64,000 nucleotides of DNA from positions 1 through 64,000 of the forward strand of contig CAISJJ010000502.1 of assembly GCA_903885595.1 (NCBI GenBank), read 5' to 3'. This DNA comes from an uncultured Bacteroidales bacterium (GTDB lineage: Bacteria > Bacteroidota > Bacteroidia > Bacteroidales > FEN-979). Under the pieces are notes generated by a model. That model searched no databases, was not told where the DNA came from, and worked only from the letters and a program-made list of their open reading frames with translations. Both the position numbers and the translations under genes were made by a program. Shown here piece by piece: positions 25,711 through 34,081 of this stretch (within the stretch, counting starts at the first letter, position 1; every line of letters starts with the position of its first letter).

Positions 25711-26199
25711 ATGATCTCAATTATAGTAGCTTTAGCTGAAAACCGGGGCATCGGGAAAAACAACGACCTCCTTTGGCATATTCCTGAAGATTTGAAACGA
25801 TTTAAACGCATTACCAGCGGCCATCCTGTGGTTATGGGAAAGCGAACCTATGAGTCGCTACCGCGGAGGCCATTACCCAATCGCAGGAATATAGTGATTA
25901 CTGACATCATTGGAGAGCTGATAGCGGGTTGTGAAATGGCCTATTCGATCGATGATGCCATTGCAAAATGCCATCAGGATGAAGAAAATTTTATTATTGG
26001 CGGAGCATCTGTTTACAGACAATTTCTTCCAGTCGCCGATCGTCTCTACCTGACCCGGGTAAATAAATCATTTGATGCGGATGTTTTTTTTCCTGAAATT
26101 GATCCTACGCAATGGATCCTTGAATCCAAAGAGGATTTTCCCCCGGATGAGGTGAACGATTTTTCCTATTCCAATGAAATTTATAACCGGAAGCCTTAG
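25711..26199 (+). CDS. folA: dihydrofolate reductase
   Basis: 162 residues from ATG 25711; a TTG at 25690 lies inside the heptamer repeat and is rejected. NADPH-dependent reduction of dihydrofolate. Seen: IVALAENRGIGKNNDLLWHIPEDLKRF with catalytic Asp27 as in E. coli, GHPVVMGKRTYESLP (cofactor binding), FIIGGASVYRQF and the C-terminal YSNEIYNR. It pairs with thyA just upstream. Its 3' end overlaps that of the convergent secreted-protein gene by 4 bases. Confidence 0.97.
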   Translation: MISIIVALAENRGIGKNNDLLWHIPEDLKRFKRITSGHPVVMGKRTYESLPRRPLPNRRNIVITDIIGELIAGCEMAYSIDDAIAKCHQDEENFIIGGASVYRQFLPVADRLYLTRVNKSFDADVFFPEIDPTQWILESKEDFPPDEVNDFSYSNEIYNRKP

Positions 26200-27479
26200 G
26201 TTTTCCTCTTTTCCTTTTTTGCAGCCGGGAAAAGAATATTATTGAGAATCAACCTGTATCCGGGGGAATTGGGATGAAGGTTGAGATTGGTTGGCGGATC
26301 TCCTACCAGGTGCTGATAGTCCTCCGGATCATGACCTCCAAGGAAAGTCCAGGTACCCTTTCCGAAATCTCCGTGAATATATCGTGCTTCATTCAGCGAT
26401 TTGGTCTCACCAAGTAAAATTACATTTGATTTAATATAATTTTTGTTAAATGCAGTTGTTTGACCCATAAAGCCCCGAATCAGGGTTTCATGATCCTGGC
26501 AAAGCATACTCGGTACAGGATCCCATTTGGCCGAGAAATCAAACAGGGAGAAATAATCGTTTTCCTTTGTGATGTTTTTTGGCCTTGTTTCGGTAACATC
26601 AATCGATGAAATCTCATATTCATTTGGATTTGTCCGGAGGGTGAATTTTTCGAAGGCGAAACAATTATCATAATTCAATTTTGCCTGTGCATTGGGATCA
26701 GGCGCATCGCCGTCAAACATTACATCACAGATGTCAATACCTTCTGCCGACAATGAAACATCGTAACTATCAGGTGCCGAACACATTGAAAAAAGGTATC
26801 CACCCCCTGCAACAAAATCACGAATTCTCAGTGCTACGGCCAGTTTCATTTGCGAAACTTTACTGAATCCTAGTTTCTGTGCACTCTCCTGCTGGGAGGC
26901 AACATCTTCGCGGTACCAGGGAAAGTTTTTATAGGCGGCCCAGAATTTTCCGTACTGGCCTGTGAAATCTTCATGATGAAGATGCAGCCAGTCGTACATT
27001 GGCAATGCTCCTCCAATAATCTCTTCATCGTATAGTATATCGTAGGGAATCTCTGCGTAAGTAAGAACGAGCGTAACAGCATCATCCCAGGGGAGTTTAT
27101 TTTTTGGTGAATAAACCGCGATCCTGGGTACTTTATGGAGTTTAATATTTTCCATATTTACCTGCGGATCTGATATCTCCTGCAATATGGCTGCGGCTTG
27201 TGCATCGGCGATGATCTGATAGCTGACGCCACGGATCGTACATTCCGATTCAAGTGTTTTGTTATAGGGAAACATGAAACTGCCTCCACGGTAATTTAAT
27301 AGCCAACTCACCTCCACCTCTTTTTGCAGCACCCAAAAAGCAATTCCATATGCTTTTAAGTGGTTCTTTTGTGTTTCATCCATCGGTATGAACAAAAAAG
27401 CAGCGCGTGCTGGGAGCACTGTCAGGTAAAGAAAAAGAAAAAAGAGTAGAACCCCTTTTTGATTAAAATGGCGTTTCAT
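26196..27479 (-). CDS. secreted protein of the Bacteroidota family often labelled 'asparagine synthetase B'; function unknown
   Basis: From Met at 27479 the protein has 427 residues and a signal peptide (MKRHFNQKGVLLFFLFLYLTV ... PARA). Further in-frame Met codons up to 27494 add a few residues. The mature part begins FLFIPMDETQKNHLKAYGIAF and has a WLLNYRGGSF segment, then a GATase-like/flavodoxin-like core (VPRIAVYSP; VLTYAEIPYDILYDEEI; FVAGGGYLFSMCSAPDS; GKGTWTFLGGHDPED). There is no AMP-binding synthetase domain and the protein is exported, so asparagine synthesis is unlikely. The GGG/CSAP segment recalls class I amidotransferase-like folds, but no clear Cys-His-Glu triad is seen. The start overlaps the end of dnaB by 17 or more bases. 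Confidence 0.7.
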   Translation of the reverse strand: MKRHFNQKGVLLFFLFLYLTVLPARAAFLFIPMDETQKNHLKAYGIAFWVLQKEVEVSWLLNYRGGSFMFPYNKTLESECTIRGVSYQIIADAQAAAILQEISDPQVNMENIKLHKVPRIAVYSPKNKLPWDDAVTLVLTYAEIPYDILYDEEIIGGALPMYDWLHLHHEDFTGQYGKFWAAYKNFPWYREDVASQQESAQKLGFSKVSQMKLAVALRIRDFVAGGGYLFSMCSAPDSYDVSLSAEGIDICDVMFDGDAPDPNAQAKLNYDNCFAFEKFTLRTNPNEYEISSIDVTETRPKNITKENDYFSLFDFSAKWDPVPSMLCQDHETLIRGFMGQTTAFNKNYIKSNVILLGETKSLNEARYIHGDFGKGTWTFLGGHDPEDYQHLVGDPPTNLNLHPNSPGYRLILNNILFPAAKKEKRKT

Positions 27480-28971
27480 GCTTCTCATCATCATTCATTT
27501 TCGACATCACGGTGCGCGTTCTCAAGGAACCATCAAACGAAGCATTGGAAGGAATTGTGCTGATCGGGGTATAGTCAATTTCAGCATCGACAAATTTGGC
27601 ATACTTGGAAACAAACCTGATCCTGACATCTTTCAAAGGACCGTTCCTGTTTTTTGCAATGATAATTTCGGCCACCCCCGATGTGGAATCACCACTTTCA
27701 TCCACATCAATTTTATAGTATTCAGGGCGATAGATAAAGAGCACCATATCGGCATCCTGCTCAATTGAACCGGATTCACGTAAGTCGGAAAGGATGGGTT
27801 TAGCTGCCAATGAACGTTTTTCTGATGCACGGCTTAACTGAGATAAGGCAATTACCGGAAGGTCCAGTTCCTTTGCAAGGGTTTTCAATGCCCTGGAAAT
27901 ACTGCTTATCTCCTGCTCGCGGTTGCCCCTGGTATCCTGGCTTCCCTGCATAAGTTGAAGATAATCGACAATCACCATCTGGATGTCGTGATGTGCCTTT
28001 AATCGTCGGCATTTGGCGCGAAGGTCAAAAACGGATAATGCCGCGGTGTCATCAATATAAAGAGGGGCATCGATGAGTGGTGTGATCTTGGTGTTTAACT
28101 GGGCCCACTCATGATCTTCCATTGATCCCTTACGGAGTTTTTCCTGCGGGATCTCAGTTTCACTCGACATGAGCCGGGTTACAAGCTGGACTGAAGACAT
28201 TTCAAGGGAGAAAACGGCAACAGGTTTCTTAAAATCGATGGCTGCATTGCGTGCCATGGTCAGCGCGAAGGCGCTCTTACCCATACCGGGACGCGAGGCA
28301 ATAATGATCAGGTCCGACTTTTGCCAGCCAGAGGTAATTCTGTCCAGCTCAGTAAATCCGGATCCTACACCACGTAATTTGCCCTCCTGGTTCCTTCCGG
28401 CTGCTATCTCCTTGATTGCCTCCTTAATGATGGACTGCATGTCCATGTATGATTTGCCAATGCTGCTTTCACTGATTGAAAACAGGCCGGTTTCAGCCTT
28501 GTCTAAAAGATCAAACACATCAGTTGTGTCTTCATAAGCATCCTTGATAATCTCGGATGAAACCCGGATAAGCTCACGTTGGATAAATTTTTGTAAAATG
28601 ATCCTGGAATGAAATTCAATATTGGCAGCCGAGGCAATTCGGTTTGTCAGCATGGTAATGAAATAGGGACCGCCGGCAACATCGAGTTCTCCGCATTTAC
28701 GCAACTCCTCGGTCACTGTCAGAATGTCGACAGGTTCATTTTGAGCGAAGAGTCGCTGTATGGAAGAAAAGATAATCTGGTGATTCTCTTTATAAAACAC
28801 CGCAGGCTTCAGCACTTCAATGACTTCGGCCAACCGGTCATTTTCAAGCATCATGGCCCCAAGCACAGCTTCTTCCAGATCAATTGCCTGGGGCGGAATT
28901 TTGCCATGCTCATATACAATCTCGTTGAGCCCGGTTTGACGGGCCCGCTTTCTGGTGTTCTTTTCTTCCAT
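27463..28971 (-). CDS. dnaB: replicative DNA helicase
   Basis: 502 residues, typical. N-terminal helicase-interaction domain (GKIPPQAIDLEEAVLGAMM) and C-terminal RecA-like motor with Walker A ASRPGMGKSAFAL, Walker B MVIVDYLQLM, and motif H4 SDLRESGSIEQDADMVLFIYRPEYY. No intein. The C-terminal ~35 residues are a polar tail. A -7 box lies only 4 bases upstream of the ATG, suggesting a nearly leaderless message. The downstream secreted-protein gene overlaps its 3' end. Confidence 0.98.
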   Translation of the reverse strand: MEEKNTRKRARQTGLNEIVYEHGKIPPQAIDLEEAVLGAMMLENDRLAEVIEVLKPAVFYKENHQIIFSSIQRLFAQNEPVDILTVTEELRKCGELDVAGGPYFITMLTNRIASAANIEFHSRIILQKFIQRELIRVSSEIIKDAYEDTTDVFDLLDKAETGLFSISESSIGKSYMDMQSIIKEAIKEIAAGRNQEGKLRGVGSGFTELDRITSGWQKSDLIIIASRPGMGKSAFALTMARNAAIDFKKPVAVFSLEMSSVQLVTRLMSSETEIPQEKLRKGSMEDHEWAQLNTKITPLIDAPLYIDDTAALSVFDLRAKCRRLKAHHDIQMVIVDYLQLMQGSQDTRGNREQEISSISRALKTLAKELDLPVIALSQLSRASEKRSLAAKPILSDLRESGSIEQDADMVLFIYRPEYYKIDVDESGDSTSGVAEIIIAKNRNGPLKDVRIRFVSKYAKFVDAEIDYTPISTIPSNASFDGSLRTRTVMSKMNDDEKHETPF

Positions 28972-28975
28972 GTGC

Positions 28976-28983
28976 CAAAATTA
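28976..28983 (-). promoter_or_regulatory. dnaB -7 box, almost touching the start codon
   Basis: TAATTTTG on the minus strand (28983-28976) ends 4 bases before the ATG at 28971-28969. If used, transcription would start at or within a few bases of the ATG. No TTTG was seen at the normal -33 distance. Confidence 0.4.
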
Positions 28984-29070
28984 GGTCTATTCCGGTTTTG
29001 AAATCCTTCACGTCCGGATTTTATTTATCAACAATTTTATTTTTTACTATATTTACACTACCCAAAAAAG

Positions 29071-29559
29071 ATGAAAAAAGCAATCTCCTTCCTGGCCCTG
29101 TATTTGATTGCAGTCACCGTTTTTTCCCAAAAAACCCTGATGGTTGAAAAAATAGGGACTTCCCGGAAATACTTTTATCATGCTGGTGATTATTTAAAAA
29201 TAAGGGTTTCAAAACAAGACACGCTTTTGAAGGGAAAGCTTTGGTCAATCCGCGACAGCATAATTTCGATTTCAGAACTTCGGCCGTTTGATGTTCGGCT
29301 GACAGAAGTTGGATCGGTATACAAGCAGTTTTCTTTCCCAAAACGTTTTGCAGTTTACCTGGGGTGTTTTGGTGCCGGTATCTTCGCTGTGATAGTGGCA
29401 AACCACCTGATCAACAATGAACAGGTCTTTACACCGGATGTTCTTTATATATCCGGAGCTTTCATCGGGGGAAGCCTGATTTCATTGTCATTGTCACAGA
29501 AACGATGCAAAATTGGCGACCGGTGGAAACTTAAAGTCCTGGATATTCAGATCAATTGA
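29071..29559 (+). CDS. hypothetical exported protein with two C-terminal membrane helices
   Basis: 162 residues. Signal peptide (MKKAISFLALYLIAVTVFSQ), then a ~80-residue beta-rich region with KYFYHAGDYLKIRV, KLWSIRDSIISISE and FDVRLTEVGSVYKQ, then two hydrophobic helices (about 93-110 and 122-140). The pattern 'structure/pathway value, then KGKLWSIRDSIISI' resembles small Bacteroidota proteins of unknown function that I cannot name. It stands alone between divergent dnaB and convergent purine nucleoside phosphorylase. Confidence 0.75.
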   Translation: MKKAISFLALYLIAVTVFSQKTLMVEKIGTSRKYFYHAGDYLKIRVSKQDTLLKGKLWSIRDSIISISELRPFDVRLTEVGSVYKQFSFPKRFAVYLGCFGAGIFAVIVANHLINNEQVFTPDVLYISGAFIGGSLISLSLSQKRCKIGDRWKLKVLDIQIN

Positions 29560-29562
29560 CGG

Positions 29563-30372
29563 TTATACTAATACCAGCTCTTTTATTATCCGGGTCATCA
29601 GCGGTTCAACTGCACTTGCCGCATCAATAACATGTTTGTGGGAAATTTCCACAATCTTTCCGGGAACTCCAAGGTCGGAAATAATCGAAACGGCAAAACA
29701 CTTCAGTCCCATGTGCCGGGCAGTAATCACCTCAGGAACTGTTGACATACCCACTGCATCAGCTCCAATGGTACGTATGTAGCGATATTCTGCCGGTGTC
29801 TCGAACGTGGGGCCTGATACCGCTGCATAAACCCCCTTTTGAAGTTTAATGCCATGTTTACCTGCGATTAAACATGCCTGTTCAATTAAATAGGGATCAT
29901 AAGCCTGGCACATATCCGGAAATCGTGTCCCGATCTCATCTTCATTCTGACCAATGAGCGGGTTGTCTTTCATGAGGTTAACATGATCATCAACAACCAT
30001 TATGTCACCCACCTCAAAGTCGGGGTTAACGCCGCCACTGGCATTTGATAATATCAGGGTCTTAATCCCCAAAAATTTCATGACCCTGACCGGAAATGTG
30101 ATTTCCTGCATGGTATAGCCTTCATAGTAGTGGAACCGGCCCTGCATCGCAACAATGTTTTTGCCATTCATGGTTCCGAAAATCAATTGCCCGCGGTGAC
30201 CTTCAACTGTCGAAACCGGGAAGTTTGGAATAAACTCATATGGAAAAATATGCTGAACTTCGATCTCATTTACCAATCCACCTAAGCCGGTACCCAGAAT
30301 AATCCCGATTTCCGGCTTCTCTGAAATCCTGCTTTCAAGATATTCAATTGTTTCTCTGATTTTTTTTAACAT
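29563..30372 (-). CDS. punA: purine-nucleoside phosphorylase (trimeric, PNP type I)
   Basis: 269 residues. Phosphorolysis of inosine, guanosine and deoxy forms in purine salvage. Seen: IILGTGLGGL (phosphate loop), EGHRGQLIFG, QGRFHYYEGY, LSNASGGVNP, and the base-binding SGPTFETPAEYR with GADAVGMSTVPEV. The length and motifs match the low-molecular-mass trimeric class, not hexameric DeoD. The 5' end overlaps lpxK by 29 bases, so the two are one operon. Confidence 0.95.
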   Translation of the reverse strand: MLKKIRETIEYLESRISEKPEIGIILGTGLGGLVNEIEVQHIFPYEFIPNFPVSTVEGHRGQLIFGTMNGKNIVAMQGRFHYYEGYTMQEITFPVRVMKFLGIKTLILSNASGGVNPDFEVGDIMVVDDHVNLMKDNPLIGQNEDEIGTRFPDMCQAYDPYLIEQACLIAGKHGIKLQKGVYAAVSGPTFETPAEYRYIRTIGADAVGMSTVPEVITARHMGLKCFAVSIISDLGVPGKIVEISHKHVIDAASAVEPLMTRIIKELVLV

Positions 30373-31411
30373 ATTTTCTTATCTCATTATCAAAATTTTC
30401 TTTGTCAGTTCCATGAAAATCAACCTCCATCGGCAAGAAAAATAACGGGAGATTCTTTAACTTAGTACTCAGCACTGGTGTTTTCAGCCGCATCATATCT
30501 TTTTCAGTGGTAATAATGATTTTTTTCTGGGTAGGCAGGTTGTTATATTTTAGAGTAATTTCCTCAATATCATGAATGCTGTACGGATGATGGTCAGCAA
30601 ACTTCATTACAACTAATTCGCTGCACAATCGGCTGAGATGTTCACTCAGAGGATAATCGTTTGCAATACCTGTGAAAAGAAGGATGTTTGTAACTTTCCG
30701 GGGGAATTCCAGCCCCGTACCTTCGAACCCTCCCACAGGATCACCATATTTGATAAACGAAAAATATACACGCTGATGAGGGGTAGGTCGCAAATCTTCG
30801 AGAATTCTGCGCCGGGTTATAGGCGAGAAAATTTTTGGTGTTTTTGTAACGATGATAATATCTGCTCTTGAAGCGCCATGCCTGAATTCCCGAAGAGTCC
30901 CTGAAGGTAAAACGTAATCTTCAGCGTAGAGCTTGTGATAGTCAGTCAATAGAATAGATAAACCTGGTTTAACATATCGATGCTGAAAAGCATCATCCAG
31001 GAGAATCACATCCAAATCAGGATGTTTCTGTAATAAGGATTCGATTCCACGCCGGCGGCTTTCATCCACCGCTACTTTTATCCCTTCAAATTTTTTCAGG
31101 AATTGCATTGGCTCATCACCAATATATTTCACATTCGACCGTTTCGAAGCAAGAATGAACCCATTGCTCTTCCGTCCATATCCGCGACTAAGAGTGGCAA
31201 GAAACAGCGGAGGATGTAACAATCTGATCAAATACTCTATATGTGGAGTCTTTCCGGTGCCGCCATACGTTAAATTACCGACAGAAATAACAGGTTTGTT
31301 GAACTTGATGGAAGGCAGAATGTGAAAGTTAAAAAGAATATTTCTGATCTGCATGGCCAGACCATAAAATAAAGAAATCGGATATAAAATAATTTGAAGA
31401 GTTCTGGTCAT
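30344..31411 (-). CDS. lpxK: tetraacyldisaccharide 4'-kinase
   Basis: 355 residues from Met at 31411 (MTRTLQIILYPISLFYGLAM), the usual LpxK beginning; 13 upstream in-frame codons are not homologous and are left out. Phosphorylates the 4' position of the lipid A disaccharide at the inner membrane. Seen: N-terminal membrane anchor, Walker A VGNLTYGGTGKTP, LSRGYGRKSNG and the Walker B/DxD-like VILLDDAFQHRYV. Shows that the organism makes lipid A. Overlaps the purine phosphorylase gene downstream. Confidence 0.96.
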   Translation of the reverse strand: MTRTLQIILYPISLFYGLAMQIRNILFNFHILPSIKFNKPVISVGNLTYGGTGKTPHIEYLIRLLHPPLFLATLSRGYGRKSNGFILASKRSNVKYIGDEPMQFLKKFEGIKVAVDESRRRGIESLLQKHPDLDVILLDDAFQHRYVKPGLSILLTDYHKLYAEDYVLPSGTLREFRHGASRADIIIVTKTPKIFSPITRRRILEDLRPTPHQRVYFSFIKYGDPVGGFEGTGLEFPRKVTNILLFTGIANDYPLSEHLSRLCSELVVMKFADHHPYSIHDIEEITLKYNNLPTQKKIIITTEKDMMRLKTPVLSTKLKNLPLFFLPMEVDFHGTDKENFDNEIRKYVKKNQRNN

Positions 31412-31507
31412 AATTGAACCTTCGAAATTATTAAAAAAAATGACCCGCAAACAAGTTGCCGGAAAATTTCACACGCTCAAATCAGGAAGATAATGAAGAT
31501 ACAAAGT

Positions 31508-31903
31508 TTAAGAGAAAGATTTCTCTTTAATGAGATACTTGATGTTTTTGATTAATTCTCCAATGCCGATGTCAATTCTGTTTGTTTTTACGACATAATC
31601 GGAAGCCCCGGCATCGAGAATCCGTATTGCAAGAATCGGATCATCAAAGGTTGAAAAGCAGAGGATTTTAATGGAGGGATCAATTTCTTTGACATTCCGT
31701 AAAAAATCAAATCCCAAATGATCACCGGGATTGTAATCTGTAATTAAAAAATCAGGAATAAAATTTTTATGTAACCGGTATAAACATTCATCGCTTGTCT
31801 GAAATGTATGAACATTGGAAAACTTACTGATGTTCAAATGATATTTGACAAGGCTGCAGTGTATCGGATTTTTATCTACAATAAAAACAATGGGTGCTTT
31901 CAT
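31508..31903 (-). CDS. stand-alone response-regulator receiver domain
   Basis: 131 residues, receiver domain only. Seen: acidic pocket with FIVDKN near the N-terminus (one Asp is an Asn or Lys position), phospho-acceptor Asp56 in FLITDYNPGD, Ser/Thr switch in CFSTFDD and conserved Lys in YVVKTN. There is no output domain. No histidine kinase is nearby. Such single-domain regulators act by protein contact in phosphorelays or c-di-GMP and motility circuits; the partner here is unknown. Convergent or divergent neighbours are metabolic genes, so it appears to be an orphan. Confidence 0.85.
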   Translation of the reverse strand: MKAPIVFIVDKNPIHCSLVKYHLNISKFSNVHTFQTSDECLYRLHKNFIPDFLITDYNPGDHLGFDFLRNVKEIDPSIKILCFSTFDDPILAIRILDAGASDYVVKTNRIDIGIGELIKNIKYLIKEKSFS

Positions 31904-32029
31904 GAACCTGTTTTATATCCTTTTAAGAAAACAAATTTTGTAATTTTTATCTCGGAAAACGTTCACGTTGGCTTAAACTTGTCAACAATTTATGAACATA
32001 CACCAGTGTGCCTTTAGGCTGAAAATGTG

Positions 32030-32037
32030 TATCTTTG
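32030..32037 (+). promoter_or_regulatory. -7 box of the Nif3/CdsZ/TPR operon
   Basis: TATCTTTG at 32030-32037 matches TAnnTTTG and lies 21 bases before the ATG at 32059. No convincing TTTG at the -33 position. Confidence 0.45.
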
Positions 32038-32058
32038 GTTCTGAAAAATTAGGTCGAA

Positions 32059-33153
32059 ATGAAGATATCAGCGATTACCGAATACCTTGAATCGATTTCA
32101 CCCTTGTCCTATCAGGAGGATTATGATAACTGCGGACTGTTGGTGGGTGATGACCGGATGGAATTTCAAAAAGCCCTGCTTTGCCTTGATCTTACCGAAA
32201 TGGTGATGGAGGAAGCTGTTCGTTGCAATTGCAATCTTGTTATTTCTCACCATCCGGTAATTTTCAGCGGACTAAAAAAACTGACTACTGGATTGCCTGA
32301 GACTGCTGTAATAAAATTGGCATTTATCCATAATATTGCTATATATGCCATCCATACCAACCTGGATAATACTTTAAATGGGTTGAATTCATTTATTTTT
32401 ACGAAACTTGGTATTACGAAATTCAATATTCTTAGTCCAAAACCTGGAATATTATCAAAACTTTCGGTGTTTTGCCCGGCCGGGCATACTGAAAAAGTTC
32501 GGGAAGCCCTGTTTAAAGCGGGTGCCGGCCACATAGGTCAATACGATTGCTGTAGTTTTAATGTTGAAGGTGAGGGGACTTTCCGGGCTTCAGACACAGC
32601 AAATCCGTTCGTCGGTGAAAAAAACATGCTGCATGTAGAAAAGGAGACCAGGATCGAAGTGATCTGTTCGCGATACCTAATGCCTGGAATCATGAAGGCT
32701 TTACGTGAAACCCACCCTTACGAAGAAATTGCTTACGATATATACCCGCTTGAGAATTCTACTGCTCAATGCGGAGCAGGATTAATCGGAGAATTTGAAA
32801 AAAAATTGGATGAATTGGAATTTCTTAATCTTGTAAAAAACAAACTTGATATCCCGGTGATCAGGCATACGGCATTTCGTTCAACTTTTATCAGCAGGGT
32901 TGCGCTTTGCACCGGTTCAGGAAATTTCCTTATTTACGAGGCAATCCGTTCCGGAGCAGATGCTTATTTGACTGCGGATCTGAAATACCATGACTTTTTT
33001 ATACCAGGTAATAAAATGCTTCTCCTTGATATTGGTCATTATGAGAGCGAACAGGGGGTAAAAGAATGGCTTTATGCTGCGCTTATTGAAAAATTTCCTA
33101 ATTTTGCATTCCTTATTTCAGAAGTAAATACCAATCCGGTTCATTATTTTTAA
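32059..33153 (+). CDS. Nif3-like dinuclear-metal protein (YqfO/GTP cyclohydrolase type 2 family)
   Basis: 364 residues. Nif3 halves at about 1-120 and 240-364 flank an inserted PII/CutA-like domain (about 125-230), as in YqfO. Metal ligands are visible in LVISHHPVIFSG and LLDIGHYESEQG; also DNCGLLVGD near the start. A conserved hexameric protein binding two metals; annotated as a GTP cyclohydrolase 1 type 2 homologue, real activity uncertain. It begins an operon with a zinc-ribbon protein 10 bases downstream, an arrangement often seen for these two families. Confidence 0.93.
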   Translation: MKISAITEYLESISPLSYQEDYDNCGLLVGDDRMEFQKALLCLDLTEMVMEEAVRCNCNLVISHHPVIFSGLKKLTTGLPETAVIKLAFIHNIAIYAIHTNLDNTLNGLNSFIFTKLGITKFNILSPKPGILSKLSVFCPAGHTEKVREALFKAGAGHIGQYDCCSFNVEGEGTFRASDTANPFVGEKNMLHVEKETRIEVICSRYLMPGIMKALRETHPYEEIAYDIYPLENSTAQCGAGLIGEFEKKLDELEFLNLVKNKLDIPVIRHTAFRSTFISRVALCTGSGNFLIYEAIRSGADAYLTADLKYHDFFIPGNKMLLLDIGHYESEQGVKEWLYAALIEKFPNFAFLISEVNTNPVHYF

Positions 33154-33163
33154 AACAGAGTTT

Positions 33164-34081
33164 ATGGCAAAAACAACAAGTACGCCAATCGCCACTTCCA
33201 AACCATCAAAATTGGCCAGAAAACCTGCTGCCAAAGGAGTTGATCCCGTAAAGAAAGAGGTTGCACAAAATGAAGAGGTAGTTGAAGATAAAGTTGCCGC
33301 AGTGGTTACCCCAAAATCCAAATTGGACGGTTTAGATGAAAAGGGTGAAATCACTATTGAAAAGAAACTTATTGCATTATATAGTCTTCAACAGGTCGAT
33401 TCTCAGGTTGATAAAATTCGTATTATCCGTGGAGAGTTGCCATTGGAAGTGCAGGATCTTGAAGATGAAATTGCCGGTCTTGAAACCCGTGTTGATAATT
33501 ACATTCAGGAAACACTGGCGATGGAGAAATCCATAACGGATAAAAAGAATGCCATTAAGGATGCTTTGGCATTGATAAAAAAATACGAAGATCAGCAAAT
33601 GAATGTCAGAAACAACAGGGAGTACGACTCATTGACAAAGGAAATCGAATATCAAAACCTTGAAATTCAACTTTCGGAGAAGAGAATAAAAGAATATCAG
33701 GCTGGTTTGGAACTAAAAAAGGAAGAAATCAATACGTTTCAGAAATTGTTACAGGATCGTAAAAATGACCTGGAAATAAAACGAAATGAGCTGGATGATA
33801 TCATTGCCGAAACAGAAAAGGAGGAGCAAGACCTGATAAAAAATTCAGAGGAAAACAGGCAATATATTGAAGATCGTTTACTTACGGCCTATACCCGTAT
33901 ACGCAAAAATGCCCGTAATGGTCTGGCTGTTGTTCAGATAGAACGTGATGCATGTGGCGGTTGTTTTAATAAAATCCCTCCTCAGCATCAACTTGATATA
34001 AGGATGCACAAGAAGATTATTGTATGTGAATATTGTGGCCGAATCCTTGTTGATGATGGTATTGTGAATGCGATGGATTGA
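33164..34081 (+). CDS. coiled-coil zinc-ribbon protein, CdsZ/DUF164 type
   Basis: 305 residues. An N-terminal Lys/Ala/Pro-rich tail of ~60 residues is followed by a long coiled coil (about 66-245; NREYDSLTKEIEYQNLEI is typical) and a C-terminal zinc ribbon with Cys-x2-Cys pairs (ACGGCF and VCEYCG). Family members are coiled-coil zinc proteins of unclear function, reported in Chlamydia and Helicobacter as substrate- or flagella-associated. Here it is 10 bases after the Nif3-like gene and overlaps the TPR gene by 14 bases. The extended N-terminus may be specific to this lineage. Confidence 0.9.
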   Translation: MAKTTSTPIATSKPSKLARKPAAKGVDPVKKEVAQNEEVVEDKVAAVVTPKSKLDGLDEKGEITIEKKLIALYSLQQVDSQVDKIRIIRGELPLEVQDLEDEIAGLETRVDNYIQETLAMEKSITDKKNAIKDALALIKKYEDQQMNVRNNREYDSLTKEIEYQNLEIQLSEKRIKEYQAGLELKKEEINTFQKLLQDRKNDLEIKRNELDDIIAETEKEEQDLIKNSEENRQYIEDRLLTAYTRIRKNARNGLAVVQIERDACGGCFNKIPPQHQLDIRMHKKIIVCEYCGRILVDDGIVNAMD

